Assembly: GCA_963932465.1 (NCBI GenBank)
Contig: OZ010795.1
Location: 524,649,451 to 524,713,450 of the forward strand
DNA from: Maratus speciosus
Lineage: Eukaryota; Arthropoda; Arachnida; Araneae; Salticidae
Direction: 5' to 3'
Length of the DNA: 64,000 nucleotides
Shown: piece after piece, positions 47,725 through 58,566 of the stretch
Layout: every line of letters starts with the position of its first letter
How positions within the stretch are numbered: position 1 is the stretch's first letter
Program-made: the position numbers and the translations under genes
The notes under the pieces: model-generated
Databases searched by the model: none
What the model was told of the DNA's origin: nothing
What the model saw: the letters and a program-made list of their open reading frames with translations, nothing else

Positions 47725-48079
47725 TAGGAAAGAAACGACTTCTTAAAATACCATAAAAAATTTAATAAATGAAAGAACTAGTCTTTCTTTTGAAACTTTT
47801 AACTTTTTGACTTTCTAATTTTAAACTACTAACTTTTTTTACTAACTTTTAACTTTCTTTTAACTTTTTGAAAGAACTAGTCTTTCTTCATAAGCCGCAA
47901 AGAACACGTCCTACTACTTTGAAAACAACAGGAAGACTGGTCAGTCTTCTACTCTTTCTGCTGTATTCAACGTAGTAGGACGTGTTCTTTGCATGTGATG
48001 AAGATAGGCTAGTTTATTCGAAAGGCTTTGGACATTTATTAAAATTTTTATAGTGTTTTAAGAAGTTGTCTCTATCCTA
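47725..48079. mobile_element. Foldback MITE with 21-bp perfect inner palindrome
   Basis: Outer arms TAGGAAAGAAACGACTTCTT and AAGAAGTTGTCTCTATCCTA pair imperfectly and continue through ATAAAAA-TTTAATAAAT. At 47897-47917 and 47972-47992 GCAAAGAACACGTCCTACTA(C) is repeated exactly inverted; GAAGACTGGTCAGTCTTC between them is also palindromic. CTAGTCTTTCTT repeats occur at 47777 and 47878. Confidence 0.65.
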
Positions 48080-48471
48080 TCATTGGACACCAGCTTATTT
48101 AATTATTTAATTAATACGTTACTATAAAAATAAGAGTTGCATAAAAATTCAGGTAGCAGTAATAAATATACACAATGAATGACACACAATTCAAAAGTTT
48201 AGCATTAATAGAACACGTGAATTACGTACAAATAAAGTCAATAGGTGAACGTATAAAAGAAAGTATAAAGTTAAAGGTGAAAAGGGTTATATTAAAAAAA
48301 TAAGACCAAGATTTCTTACTTTAATTTTCGTTAAAATTGCCCCTTTTTAGAATAGATTTTACCAAATATATTTTTTTACGATGTCCTTCTGCATGTCCGC
48401 TTCTCTCCGTTCAAAGCAGTATGACATCTGAGGGCGTAGGTTTAGGAAGTTTCAATATCTGTCTAAAATTT
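48080..48471. other. No recognised feature
   Basis: A+T-rich; no terminal repeats or coding frames. Confidence 0.4.
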
Positions 48472-48472
48472 A

Positions 48473-48901
48473 CGCTGTAAAAAAAAATAATAATAATAAT
48501 AATAAAATAAAAATAAAAATAAATAAATAAATAAAAAAATGTAAAGTTACTGAAATCTGTATGCTTACTATAAATTTTATCTGCACAATGTACAAAAAGA
48601 TGTTAATCTACAAAAATATTTTTTGTAAAGCTACAGAAATCTCTAGCTTTACAAAAGAATCTACAAAAATTACAGTAACCTTACTAAAATTTTATCTGTA
48701 ACCCGGGTTGCACTTATATAAAAAGTTCTAGGAATCCAATTTTCCTAAAAAATTCTGATTAACCTTGCAGATTTTTTAATTTAAGTTGCAAAAGTGTATT
48801 TGTTACATGAATTTTATTTGTTGCCGTTACATAAAAAGTTCTAGGAATCCCAGTTTCCTAGAAAATTCTCAGTATCCTTGCAGATATATTTTTTAGATTG
48901 T
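48473..48901. mobile_element. Second copy of the CACTGTAAAA MITE (inverted)
   Basis: Reverse complement of 25784-26358 in order: CTGTAA end, ACAGAAATCT...CTTTACAAA, ACCCGGGTTGCA, AAAAGTTCTAGGAATCC twice, TTTTTTAGATTG end. It has two rather than three internal units and a (TAA)n/(TAAA)n tract (48487-48535) in place of the poly-A. Confidence 0.65.
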
Positions 48902-49219
48902 ATAAAATCTTTCCATGGTTTAGTATATCATTGAAAAAATACTTATATTAAACATTTTACGAAACAAGAGTTTATTTTTACATGAATTAAATGAGTATTC
49001 AGATTAAATATGTTACAAAACTTTGCTACCTTTAGTGTAACTTAAAAAAATATTAATACAATAGATTAATTTACAGATAAACATTAAAAAGACTAGGCAT
49101 CGTAAATAAACTCCAGAGTACATAGTTCTATGTGTAATATTTGGAAATTGAGAGATGTATTGTTTTGCATTCTGCATGTACAAAAATGCTTCTTCTCTAT
49201 TCAACAATAATGTTCTTAA

Positions 49220-49730
49220 CTCTTAAATGCCTGATTTTTCAAAAATCATTGTTATAATGTTTTTCGGCTTTCATTTTTTAAATAAATCATGGGAAAAATA
49301 CTTTTAAAAATCATATTTTGTTTTAAGTATGGTTTACTGCTAAAAAACAGTTTGTTACTAATAGGCAATATTGGTTATTAATTGAAAAAATAATTTTCCT
49401 CGATAAAATTCTATAATATTAAACACACAAGAATTTTTAGGAACTATAATAAGAAATAAATTTTACTTGCTCACTGCAGAACAAAATAGGGTATTTCGCA
49501 AGCTTCCAAACAAAACAAAAAGAACAAGTAGCAACAATTGAAAAAAAAAATCTATCTTTATTCTTAAACAGCGCAAGTGTTGCCATCTACATGTTGAAAA
49601 TCGATTTAATAATATTTTCAGAATGTATTTTATTGGCAATATTAGGCATTATAGCTTCAATTTTATTCTAATAGTATTTTAGAGTCTAAATTGGGTATGT
49701 TGCCGAAAAGCAACACCCGGCATTTAAGGG
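49220..49730 (-). mobile_element. 511-bp piggyBac-like MITE, copy 1
   Basis: TTAA at 49216-49219 and 49731-49734 flank ends CTCTTAAATGCCTGATTTTT and ...CCGGCATTTAAGGG. Near-identical in reverse orientation to 55051-55561 and exactly the same length. TTAA target with CCC-type ends suggests piggyBac. No ORF. Confidence 0.85.
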
Positions 49731-50187
49731 TTAATATCTCATAATCGAAAAGTTAATAATAATTAATGTATGGTGGAAGATTATTCAAAAAAACTATTAA
49801 TCTGAAAATATGTTTATTTTCCTCGTGTATGCTTATATTATTATGTTCTTCCCAATACATAAATAATGATACGATTAATGTATCATATTACAGATATGAT
49901 AACGAGCCTTAATAATATTGCAGTAAATGTATACATGGTGTTTTAAAAATAGAGGAAAACTTCTCGGAGTTGTGTGGCAAACCTAGACGGCCTAGAATCA
50001 CATAGCAATGCCGAATCGGATATACAATCCTAATACGATCGGTGGTGGGTGGGTAGTTATCCCTTGAATCATTGTGATAGAGCATAAGCGTAACACTTTA
50101 TATCCTGAATTTTGAAAATAAAAATTGCTTCACCTGAGTAATTATATACGTTTATGACTATTATATCCAGGACAACATCTTTAATAA

Positions 50188-50476
50188 TATTTCAAATGAA
50201 AATCAAACTTCAAATTAATAGCTTAAAGGGCGCAAATGCCAACAAAGTGAAAAATATCCATGCCGGGACTCGAACCCGGGTCTTCAGTATAGCGCACTGA
50301 TATTCTACCGACTAAACCACATGGAGAGACACCCAGCCTGGAACTTCTCACTTTTACATATTTCAAGGCTACAAACACAGCACAAGATGGAATAATTTTC
50401 AACACGAAACTTAACTTGTTGGCTTTTGCTTCTTTTAAGCAATTAATTTGAAATTTTATTTTCATTTGAAATATTG
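50188..50476. mobile_element. Small TIR element enclosing a tRNA-like sequence
   Basis: AATATTTCAAATGAAAAT at 50188 and ATTTTCATTTGAAATATT at 50459 begin ~45-65-bp inverted arms that continue through TTCAAATTAAT-GCTTAAA and GCCAACAA. The tRNA-like segment sits between the arms. No TSD is evident. Confidence 0.6.
50256..50326 (-). tRNA. tRNA-like sequence (pseudogene or SINE head)
   Basis: On the minus strand it folds as a cloverleaf: acceptor TCCATG/CATGGA, D arm with A box TGGTTTAGTCGGTAGAA, anticodon arm TCAGT-GCGCTAT-ACTGA, T arm CCGGG-TTCGAGT-CCCGG (perfect B box). The anticodon would be GCT, but position 33 is C, not the invariant T, and the D stem relies on wobble pairs. Therefore more likely a tRNA-derived pseudogene than a functional tRNA. 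Confidence 0.5.
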
Positions 50477-50665
50477 CATGCAAGGCGAAATTTTCTCAAT
50501 GGAAAAATTTCCAAGTATTAATCTTTAATAATAATTTGAATTTTAGATAATTTTCTTAATTAAAACTGATTAAATAAATCTGTAGATAGAGCATTTTCCA
50601 AAATATTTACAAGAATAATTAGATTAATTAACAGTCTGTTATGGACTGTTACTGTTATGATACTG

Positions 50666-50897
50666 CATAGCTGCCAACCTTTCACTAATCTTCCGTAATA
50701 TCTGGATTAATTTGACCCAGGTTAACTACTTCGAACCAGAAAATTTATTTCATTAATCTTTATTAATTTAATTCAAAGTTTCTACGTGGAACATATTTAT
50801 TTTCATTTCTTTAAAGATTTTCTGGTTCGAAACGTATTAAACCAGGGTCAAATTAACGCACATATTACGGAAGATTAGTTTGAGGTTGGCACCTATG
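50666..50897. mobile_element. 232-bp MITE with 6-bp TSD
   Basis: Ends CATAGCTGCCAACCT and AGGTTGGCACCTATG, continuing through ACTAATCTTCCGTAATAT, TTAATTTGACCC-GGTT and TTCGAACCAGAAAAT. ATACTG is duplicated at 50660-50665 and 50898-50903; allowing one mismatch, an 8-bp duplication (GATACTGC/T) is possible, which would fit hAT. No ORF. Confidence 0.75.
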
Positions 50898-51233
50898 ATA
50901 CTGTTGCTGTTACTGTTATGGAAATCTCACAATTCTTATAATCCCAAAGTAAATAAATGTATCCTCATCCTATGAAGTGTTTTATTGTGGAAATTTTTTC
51001 GTATATTTTTTTTTTAATCGGATAAAAGCTACAGCTAGGTAAATGGTTGAGAAAATAACCACATTAAAAAATATTTAGCTTCAACTGTTTCAGTGTCAAA
51101 TATGATTGAGCAAATTATTTCCTATGAAAGTGCAATTTACTTTTATTAGTTGACGAATTATATAAACTTCAAATTGAATTTTCTTTAATGGTACTTAATA
51201 GTACCGTCAGTATATAAAGGTTTGAAATACGTA

Positions 51234-51410
51234 ATGACTTTTCTGATAATGAACTTCCCCGAAGTTTTCTTCCTACGTGCGTTGTTCTTACTATCTGCAG
51301 TGTTGTGCGTTTGAGAATCTTCGTTGCTACCACAAACGTTCGACGGACGTCTGGCGTATTTTAAACCATCGGAGATTCAATGTTACGAATGTTTCATACC
51401 CACGTAAAAA
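51234..51410 (+). pseudogene. Ly6/uPAR-like first exon relic with in-frame stop
   Basis: From ATG 51234 (or 51249) the frame gives a hydrophobic signal peptide (FFLRALFLLSAVLCV), then a TGA at 51312-51314, and in the same frame continues for 31 codons to SEIQCYECFIPT with a possible donor CAC|GTAAAA at 51410. IQCYEC immediately after a ~25-residue mature N-terminus is how Ly6/three-finger-domain proteins begin (consensus L/I-x-C-Y-x-C); the rest of the domain would be in later exons, not seen. The TGA implies a pseudogene, unless it is an assembly error. It lies within a TIR element, so it may be a captured gene fragment. A TATATAA at 51211 is too close to the ATG to be convincing. Confidence 0.35.
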
Positions 51411-51600
51411 AAACATCTGTCAGCTTCATTATTAGGAAAGACACGACTTATTTTTAGCTTATGGTCTTTAATGTTAATTTTAGATCACGATGATTCAACC
51501 CCTAACAACCTCCTTATCTTATTAGGATTTCATTATTGCTGTGTGATTCCGAGGCGTCTAGGTGTACTCCACATCTCTTAGAAGTTTTCTCTTTTAGTTT

Positions 51601-51780
51601 TGAATCACTCTAATGGACACTCATAAATATTAACGGTATATATAAATATTAAATAGACATACGCACAATAAATACCATAATCCCAAATTGGAGTGTAAAG
51701 TTAGCCAGCCAGGAATCGAATCTGGGACCACAGCATTCCAGGCTGTCGCTCTAACCGCTGAGCTACTCCGGCCGATACCT
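51601..51780 (-). mobile_element. tRNA-derived SINE, copy with complete head
   Basis: On the minus strand the head (51704-51773) has an A box TAGCTCAGCGGTTAGAGC, anticodon arm ACAGC-CTGGAAT-GCTGT and B box GATTCGATTCC with CCCAG/CTGG. The body follows: CACTCCAATTTGGGATTATG, TTTATTGTGCGTATGTCT, TTAATATTTATATATACCGT. The head's acceptor stem is short, as usual in SINEs. Confidence 0.7.
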
Positions 51781-51892
51781 GGGTCTGCAATTTTTCCATA
51801 ATAAACCACCAGCCATCTATACGGCAATCTTAGGTGACACAACAACGATGAATAGATTTCACTATTACATCGATCTACGATATATAATAAAA

Positions 51893-52060
51893 CACACACA
51901 CACTACAATAAAACACACATAAATAACGCCTGCATTCAACTGTTAACGGTATATATAAATATTAAACAGACATACATACAATAAATACAATAATCCCAAC
52001 TGGAGTGAAAAATAGCCAGAGCAAGGAATCGAACCCGGGACCACAGCATTCCAAACCACT
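51893..52060 (-). mobile_element. tRNA-derived SINE, 5'-truncated
   Basis: Minus strand: GGAATGCTGTGGTCCCGGGT, TCGATTCCTTGCTCTGGCTA, then the same body through TACCGTTAACAGTTGAATGC and TTATTTATGTGTGTTTTATT. The A-box half is degraded. Confidence 0.7.
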
Positions 52061-52261
52061 GAACATTTCTCACCAAGAATATAAAGGTTTGAAATAAACA
52101 TCCCTTTATATTATTAACTTATATAAAAGGTATATAAGGGTATACCTTTTTATGATACCCTTTATTCATATATATATCCATTTATAATTTGCTCTATTAT
52201 GAACGGTTAATGGGTTTCAAAGGGAATTTCGCCAAATTAGCTAGCTATAGCTAATTTGACA

Positions 52262-52470
52262 ACAATAGAGCAACAGCCTGGAATGCTTTGGTCCCGGGTT
52301 CGATTCCTGGCTCTGGCTATTTTTTCACTCCAGTTGGGATTATTGTATTTATTGTATGTATGTCTGTTTAATATTTATGTATACCGTTAACAGTTGAATG
52401 CAGACGTTATTTATGCGTGTTTTATTTTATATTGTAGTATGTGTGTGTTTTATTACTCATAAATATTCTT
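52262..52470 (+). mobile_element. tRNA-derived SINE, plus orientation
   Basis: GGAATGCTTTGGTCCCGGGT, TCGATTCCTGGCTCTGGCTA, body through ACCGTTAACAGTTGAATGCA to GTGTGTTTTATTACTCATAA. It is an inverted partner of 51893-52060 with ~200 bp between, so the pair could extrude a long hairpin. It lacks the A box. Confidence 0.7.
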
Positions 52471-54395
52471 TATAAGAAAAATGAGGCAGACTCAAATTTT
52501 GTTAAAAGCTTCCACAATATTTGTTCCTTATATCTGGGATATTTTTAACCGTTTTTCTAATATTCTTTATATATTAGACAAATATATGTATTTCTAGTTT
52601 GTAAAATACATCATCCTGTTAAATTCAATCTCGTTCGACAAGAATTCGACAGTAAACTTTTAATTTTAATAACACGAAAATATTTCCTATTCTTCTATTT
52701 AAAAGATTCTATTCTTCTTCTATTTTGCTGCTTAATGCCGCTAACTAATCAATTACATCACCATTTATGATCAGAAAAAAATATTAATAACAATAGTTAT
52801 GTATTTTTTCCTTAAAATCCAAATCTGCAATAAAAAATGGGGCTTTTTATTCAAGATTTCAATGATCGACCACCCTGACCCAAGGAGATAGGGGTTGAAG
52901 ACCCAAATTTGCTATCAATGAATATATACAGGTTGATTCAAAACTCGTTCACATTTCGTGGGGAGATAGGGAATACGTCAGGAAGCCGATTTTACATAGG
53001 AAAGTACATCCACAAATGTACGCCTGCGTAAGTAGAGGGCGCTGTGTGTGCCCCAATCATTGTTTTGACTTTCATAAAGTTAGTATTAATACTTCTCATA
53101 TTTCCACTTCTCATTTGGACTTCCATGAAGCCTTTTACACCTCAAAAAATCGCCAAAAATCTCGTTACTGAGATACTCGTTTAAGAATTCTGGTGTGAAA
53201 CTAAATTATAATATTCATGAACGATGAAAGTAAAAAAAACAAAGAGTAAAGTAAACTAACAAAAATTAATAAACTGAAAATGAAAACAAAAGTGAAAAAC
53301 AAACCAATTAAAACAAAAACAAATAAAAATTAAAAGAACCGTAAAGAACAAAATTAAACGAGAAGTTCCTAGGCGTCAAATATTAATGGCGTTGAATAAA
53401 GGTCATTAAAGAGATTTTTTGGATTCGACGAGATCGACGCCTTTTAAATATTTATATATTACATCACAATACTCATATATTTTATTATTGTAATGTAAAA
53501 ATTGCAATATAAGAGGTACTATCAAATTAATTACTTACTTTTAAAATTATGAATCTATGCCTTTTACTGTCATGAAAATAAATAAAAAAAATTATTTTAT
53601 AGAACATAAAACTAACTTTTAAATTGATTTTACGTTTCACTGAAATAATTGGACTTTAAATTGCATGCATGCATATTTTTCTGTATGTGTAAATTTTGAA
53701 ATTTTAAGGACAAACATTATGTTCACATTAAAGTAAAAAAAAAAAAAAAAATGCGTAATCAGTATAAATTTATTACAATAATTGTATTTCGAATTATGCA
53801 CACATATAGTGTTGCGGACATATAAATTTTGAAATATAACTGGCATACATTAAGGATATTTTGAAGGAAAATAACCGGTCGAGTGCAAGTATTACTCGCG
53901 CACGGAATGTTTCGTACAGTAAATGTATAAATTAGTAACTGGGCATTGCATTATACAAATATATCATTAAAAGATGTTATCTAGGCTTTAAAAGCCAATG
54001 CCGCATAGAGCACGCCACCCATGTCTTTATGTATGTCCAAACCGTCGATGTCTTTAAGGGTTAATATGTCGGCTAATTAAAACAATTTTTTTTTCGAAAA
54101 TCGTTATCAATAATCTTTTTATACTTCTGCGACGATAGGTAGCTCCAACGCTCCTCAACTTCTTTGCTGGACGCTCGCAAATCGAAATATCTGTGTAACG
54201 AAAAATGCGATTTTCTCAAAAACTATGTATCCTAGGGTAGTCGCTATAGTTTTCCTGCAAGGGTTATATTATTTTCTACTATCCCTAATTTTTCATGATT
54301 TTAGTTTTAGTAGATTCGGAAAAAGAGAGGGAGGAACATATTATTCCATGACATTTTCGACGACATCACTATAAATATGATACCTAAAATTAAAG
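52471..54395. other. A+T-rich; possible transposon end at 52928-53090
   Basis: TATACAGGTTGATTCAAAACTC...GGGAGATAGGGAATACGTCAG with GTAGAGGGCGCTGTG looks like the terminus of a TIR transposon (other elements here share the GGGCGCTG motif), but no partner end was found. The remainder shows no gene. Confidence 0.35.
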
Positions 54396-54399
54396 GAAA

Positions 54400-54985
54400 C
54401 GTATTTTTGACGAAATTTTTCACACGATATACAAAGAAAATATTTTTTTTTCAAGTAAGTTAATTAATCCCTCTACATTTTCCCCAAATATATTTGTGAA
54501 TATTTAATAATCTGTAACTATGTGGGTCAATAGTCTTTATTACTTTCCCCAATTTAAACTTTCCACATTCCATAGTTTACGAGTAAAATCGCTGTGACAG
54601 ACCAACAGATAGATGAAGGAGTGATATTATAATGGTTCCGTATTTACTTTTTAATTACAAAACCCTAAAAAGATGTTCAATTTTTAATTTTTCAACATCT
54701 TCCTTTGTATTTTAGGAAATCTTTCACACGATAATTAAAACGATATACAAAGAAAATATATGTTTTTTCGAGTAACTTAATTAGCCCCTTTAATTTTTTC
54801 CTAAATAAATTTGAGAATGGTTAATGATCAATAAACATGTGGGTCAATAGCCTTTATTTCTTCAGTCAATTTGAACTTTCCACTTTCCATAGTATACGAG
54901 TAAGATGGCTGTGACAAACGGACAGACAGACACAGGAGGGATCCGTTCGGTTCCGTTTTTACTTTTAAAGTACGGAACCCAAAAA
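54400..54985 (+). repeat. ~315-bp direct repeat, retroposon-tail-like
   Basis: Two copies share TTTCACACGATA, CGATATACAAAGAAAATAT, TGTGGGTCAATAG-CTTTAT, CATAGT-TACGAGTAA and CTGTGACA...ACAGA. The second ends GGTTCCGTTTTTAC...AGTACGGAACCC, a tail found at the 3' ends of many arthropod non-LTR elements. Copy 1 has a decayed version (GGTTCCGTATTTAC...ACAAAACCC). Confidence 0.6.
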
Positions 54986-55050
54986 TTGCTAAATATTTTA
55001 AATAAACTAAAACTCTTTAAATTATCTTAGTTATCAAATCAGCCCTTTAA

Positions 55051-55561
55051 CCCTTAAATGCCGTATGTTGCTTTTCAGCAACATACCCAATTTAGGCTCT
55101 AAAATACTATTAGAATAATATTGAAGCTATAATGCCTGATGTTGCCAATAAAATACATTCTGAAAATATTATTAAATCGATTTTCAACATGTAGATGGCA
55201 ACACTTGCGCTGTTTAAGAATAAAGATAGATTTATTTTTTTCAATTGCTGCTACTTGTTCCTTTTGTTTTGTTTGGAAGCTTGCGAAATACCCTATTTTG
55301 TTCTGCAGTGAGCAAGTAAAATTTATTTCTTATTATAGTTCCTAAAATTCTTGTATGTTTAATAATATAGAATTTTATCAAGGAAAATTATTTTTTCAAT
55401 TAAAGACCAGTATTGCCTATTAGTAGCAAACTGTTTTTTAGTCGTAAACCATACTTAAAACAAAATATGATTTTTTAAAAGTATTTTTCGCATGATTTAT
55501 TTAAAAAATGCAAGCCGAAAAACATTATTACAATATTTTTGAAAAATCAGGCATTTAAGTG
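55051..55561 (+). mobile_element. 511-bp piggyBac-like MITE, copy 2
   Basis: TTAA at 55047-55050 and 55562-55565; ends CCCTTAAATGCCGTATGTTG and AATCAGGCATTTAAGTG. Same length as 49220-49730 and highly similar throughout (for example GATGGCAACACTTGCGCTGT). The CAACAT...ATGTTG subterminal hairpin lies near its left end. No coding capacity; the 68-codon frame is spurious. Confidence 0.88.
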
Positions 55562-55565
55562 TTAA

Positions 55566-56201
55566 ATTACTTTAATAAGAATATCGTATATATAAGATCA
55601 AAAATTTTATAAAAGTTTCAAATTTGATAAAGTTTTAAACAAAATAATAAGTTTATTGCCTTTTACACTTTGGTAAAGATATTCGAAATATTTCATGAAC
55701 AAATTAGATTGTTACACTTTGATGCGATGAATTTCACTTTGAAAATTGAATTTAACTCTGTTGTGGGGTTAAAATTTGATATAATGCTGCACATTTTTCA
55801 TCTCTTTCTATTTTGTGTGTTGCATATATATGTTATACTTTCTTTTCTTAACTTAATATATTATATGTAATACATACTAAATACTCATTTATTATTCTGT
55901 ACTTTAATAACCAGTCGTAATATTTTATGAAGTATTTTCGAACTTAATATTAAAAATATCGTTGTTTTTTATAGGAATAAACTGAAATTATTTTTGTTGA
56001 AATGGTCATGTTCTTTAAATTTGCATATTTTTTATTTTTTTTTTATTTTACAATTACACATGTTTCATTTTGAAGAATGTGTTTTGGGTTATATTTTATG
56101 TGAAATTAAAAAAAAAAAATGTTGAAGTCTAATTTCAAAAATGAAAAAAGTTAAAAACCTATGAAATTTTCTCTAGCGCATTTCATTCTGACATTTTATA
56201 T
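55566..56201. other. No recognised feature
   Basis: A+T-rich; no terminal repeats. The 66-codon frame at 55670 is hydrophobic and compositionally noncoding. Confidence 0.45.
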
Positions 56202-56394
56202 AGGAGAAGGTCCAAATACCGGCTACTAGGTGTTCTGAGAACTGAGCGCAGAGCAGGAGTTTGCAACGTTAATTGAGAGAAAAAAGTTATGAGAAGTACG
56301 TCGTTGAAGTGTGTCTCATTTACAAAAAGTAAATGCAAAAGCGTCGAAACGACGTAATCTGGGACATCAAAAGTTTTTCCAATATGTGTTTCCT

Positions 56395-56453
<59 letters not shown>

Positions 56454-56917
56454 CTGGTCGTATATTGACTTGAATTTATAATTAAATTATTTTCTAGACA
56501 TTTTTAGATCTCAATTGCCGCACGCAGATTATTGATATTTTAATATAATGAATGAGTAATACCGGTTTCAACTTAAACTCATCAGTGCTCCGAATACTTG
56601 CTAGCCGGTATTTAGACCTCTCTGGGTTTGCTCTGCTTGAAGGGGAGGAAAATAAATTAATTTATGGGGGTCACGGTCCTCTAGGATTAGTGCCTGTCCC
56701 ACTTCACAATATGAAAATAAATGCTACCGTTGCGCAAGTCTGCAGGAGCAAAGCTGTTTACCGGATCATTTAACAAAAAAAGCTGTTGGACACTCCAAAA
56801 TTGCCTGCTATAAATGCGAAGAGAAAGAAGAAAAAATGACGGAGAAAAACTTAAACGAGTAATATAAAAATTTTCTTTTTAAAGTCAATTCCTACTTAGG
56901 TCATCAAAGAAAAATTT

Positions 56918-57160
56918 AATATAATCCCTTAATTAGTTTTTGTTGCATTAAAATATCTCAATTTGTTGATTTTCTATAAGCAAGTAGGTTTACAATGGGA
57001 CTCTATGGGAATTTGGCGAAATATCACAGATATCGCCAAGTTGGCGAAAAATTTGGCGGTATTTGGCGACAGAACAGGTTCCGCCCTATGGTAACCCCTT
57101 ATTGAAAATGCTTTCATTGATCTTCAATAACCAATCGCCGCCATTTTGTTTCCCATGCAA
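56918..57160 (-). mobile_element. Helitron family-B fragment
   Basis: Matches 24985-25330: TTTAATATAATCCCTTAA, CTCAATTTGTTGATTTTCT, GCAAGTAG/AACC, ATATCGCCAAGTT, CCTTATGGTAAC. Termini absent. Confidence 0.55.
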
Positions 57161-57374
57161 AACTAAATTTAATTAATTAAAATTTAATTAATTAATTAAT
57201 ATTTGGAAAAACTGTATTAACATCAATTGTCATCTAGTACAAGTTTAAAAAAATTTATTTCAAATTGATAGGATGAATAATGAGTATTTTATTAACGATT
57301 GAAAATTTGAACAAGATAAATAAATAAATAAATAAATAAATAAATATAAGGAGAGTGTGAGCTAATAGTAGGAA

Positions 57375-57671
57375 TTGAAGAAAAAAAAACAGGGGAAAGT
57401 GGCAGAAATTGGATTTTTAAAAAGTGAAAAAGGAAGATATCCAACAGATGATGTAATTTGTGCTTTCTGCGAGGGTAATTTCTCTGTGGAAAAAAATGGT
57501 GGAGGGGATTCTGGGTTCAATGTTAAGAATGCGATATGCGAGCCCATAGCGACTCCACCGAGGCAGAGAGTGATTATTACGTTTGTGATTTTTTCAGAAA
57601 AAATAATTTTCACTTTAAGCAGCAAGCTTTTTTGTATGTTTTGCACATTAAAAACAAAACTAAAAACATAA
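57375..57671 (+). pseudogene. Relic of an N-terminal zinc-finger (BED/hAT-type) transposase region
   Basis: The frame reads GRYPTDDVICAFCEGNFSVE followed by a Gly-rich stretch and VKNAICEP. C-x2-C followed by a Gly-rich loop and the position where H...H is expected is how many hAT-type transposases and their domesticated relatives begin (C-x2-C...H-x4-5-H). Here the histidines are replaced (FNVKN, ICEP), so the finger is broken. No hAT catalytic block follows. The overlapping minus-strand 133-codon frame is its shadow. Confidence 0.35.
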
Positions 57672-58442
57672 TGGAAAGAAGACTGTAAGAAATAGTCGGT
57701 CAGATTTTTATAAATGTGACAAAAATGCGTATTTATTAAAACTAACATATTTTTTCTGTGCATAAGAAATGTTATTAATCACTAAAATTTATTAAAACAA
57801 TTTTCTTATCGCTTAATAATTGACATTAGCACTATTTGTGTGATTCTTTTGGAAAAAAACTTAGGTAGCTAGTATTTAGACCCCATTTTCAAAACTCAAA
57901 ATTCGCAAACTTTCCGAATTTTGCTTTTTATAAGCAGAAAACGTCTTTTAATCTGATTTTATTTTCTCTAAACAGGCGTAAAACATGCAAAGGTACCCTG
58001 CTGTTACTCTTCCCTTTATCAATTTTGAAAATTGTAGGATCTAGATTAAAAACAAAAGTGGTAGCTGGTATGTTGACCTTTTCCTCTACTATTTCGTGCT
58101 TAAGTCTTATTAGAAATTTAAAAAATATATCTATAAATTGATGTAAAATTTTAAGTTAATTTTTATTTGAACATACATTTTAGTTTATATACGAGGAGGA
58201 ACAAATAGAAATTGCTCAATATTTCTAAATGAATATAAAAGCGTGGAAAAAAGGAAACCATATCACACCTCTATAAACTATCCTTATCTTATTCGTATAC
58301 CGTATTTGATGTTAGGATACATTTTTACTTTCTTCTATCTTCAATAGAAGAAAGTATTGTAATCGAAATTTTTTTCGACTTCCGGTTTTCGACGGATTTG
58401 CATGTTTTAAGGGTCAGAGATTCCAAAAAACATGTTTATAGA

Positions 58443-58566
58443 AAATGTCTGTCTGTCTGTGTGTCCGTCTGTCCGTCTGTCCGTCCGTCCGTCTGTCCGT
58501 CCGTCCGTCTGTCCGTCCGTCCGTCTGTCCGTCCGTCCGTCTGTCCGTCTGTCCGTCTGTCTGTCG
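58443..58566. repeat. (GTCTGTCC/GTCCGTCC)n minisatellite
   Basis: About 30 tetramers of GTCY. All overlapping ORFs (SVCPSVRP... on plus, DRRTDGQT... on minus) are reading frames of this repeat. Confidence 0.95.

Larger units (their letters stand above)
49935..51612. mobile_element. TIR element (~135-bp inverted ends) with nested insertions
   Basis: 49935-50075 and, inverted, 51480-51612 align over ~135 bp: GAGGAAAACTTCT, CCTAGACG, GAATCACA-AGCAAT, AATCCTAATA, TTGAATCAT-GTGAT. The interior contains a tRNA-like MITE (50188-50476), a small MITE (50666-50897) and a Ly6-like exon relic (51234-51410). About 1.7 kb. No transposase recognised. Confidence 0.55.
56202..58085 (+). mobile_element. TIR element with zinc-finger transposase relic (hAT-like)
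   Basis: AGGAGAAGGTCCAAATACCG and the inverted GGTATGTTGACCTTTTCCT form ends matching at 21 of 25 positions. Internal versions of the same motif occur at 56597 and 57866. It encloses a 54-nt poly-T (56397-56450), a family-B Helitron fragment (56918-57160), (AAAT)n at 57319-57346 and the coding relic at 57375-57671. TSD not found. Confidence 0.5.

Noticed and set aside
47897..47992. 21-bp perfect hairpin as a microRNA precursor
   Set aside because: The loop is 54 nt and the hairpin is the core of a foldback MITE; no evidence of a conserved miRNA.
51211..51218. TATA box for the Ly6-like exon
   Set aside because: It would leave almost no 5' UTR, and the same ATATAAAGGTTTGAAATA string recurs near 52079, indicating a repeat.
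51704..51773. Functional tRNA gene
   Set aside because: Complete A and B boxes, but a weak acceptor stem and the attached shared body repeated at two nearby sites show a SINE head.
57362..57763. 133-codon minus ORF
   Set aside because: Antisense shadow of the zinc-finger relic on the + strand, with low-complexity termini.
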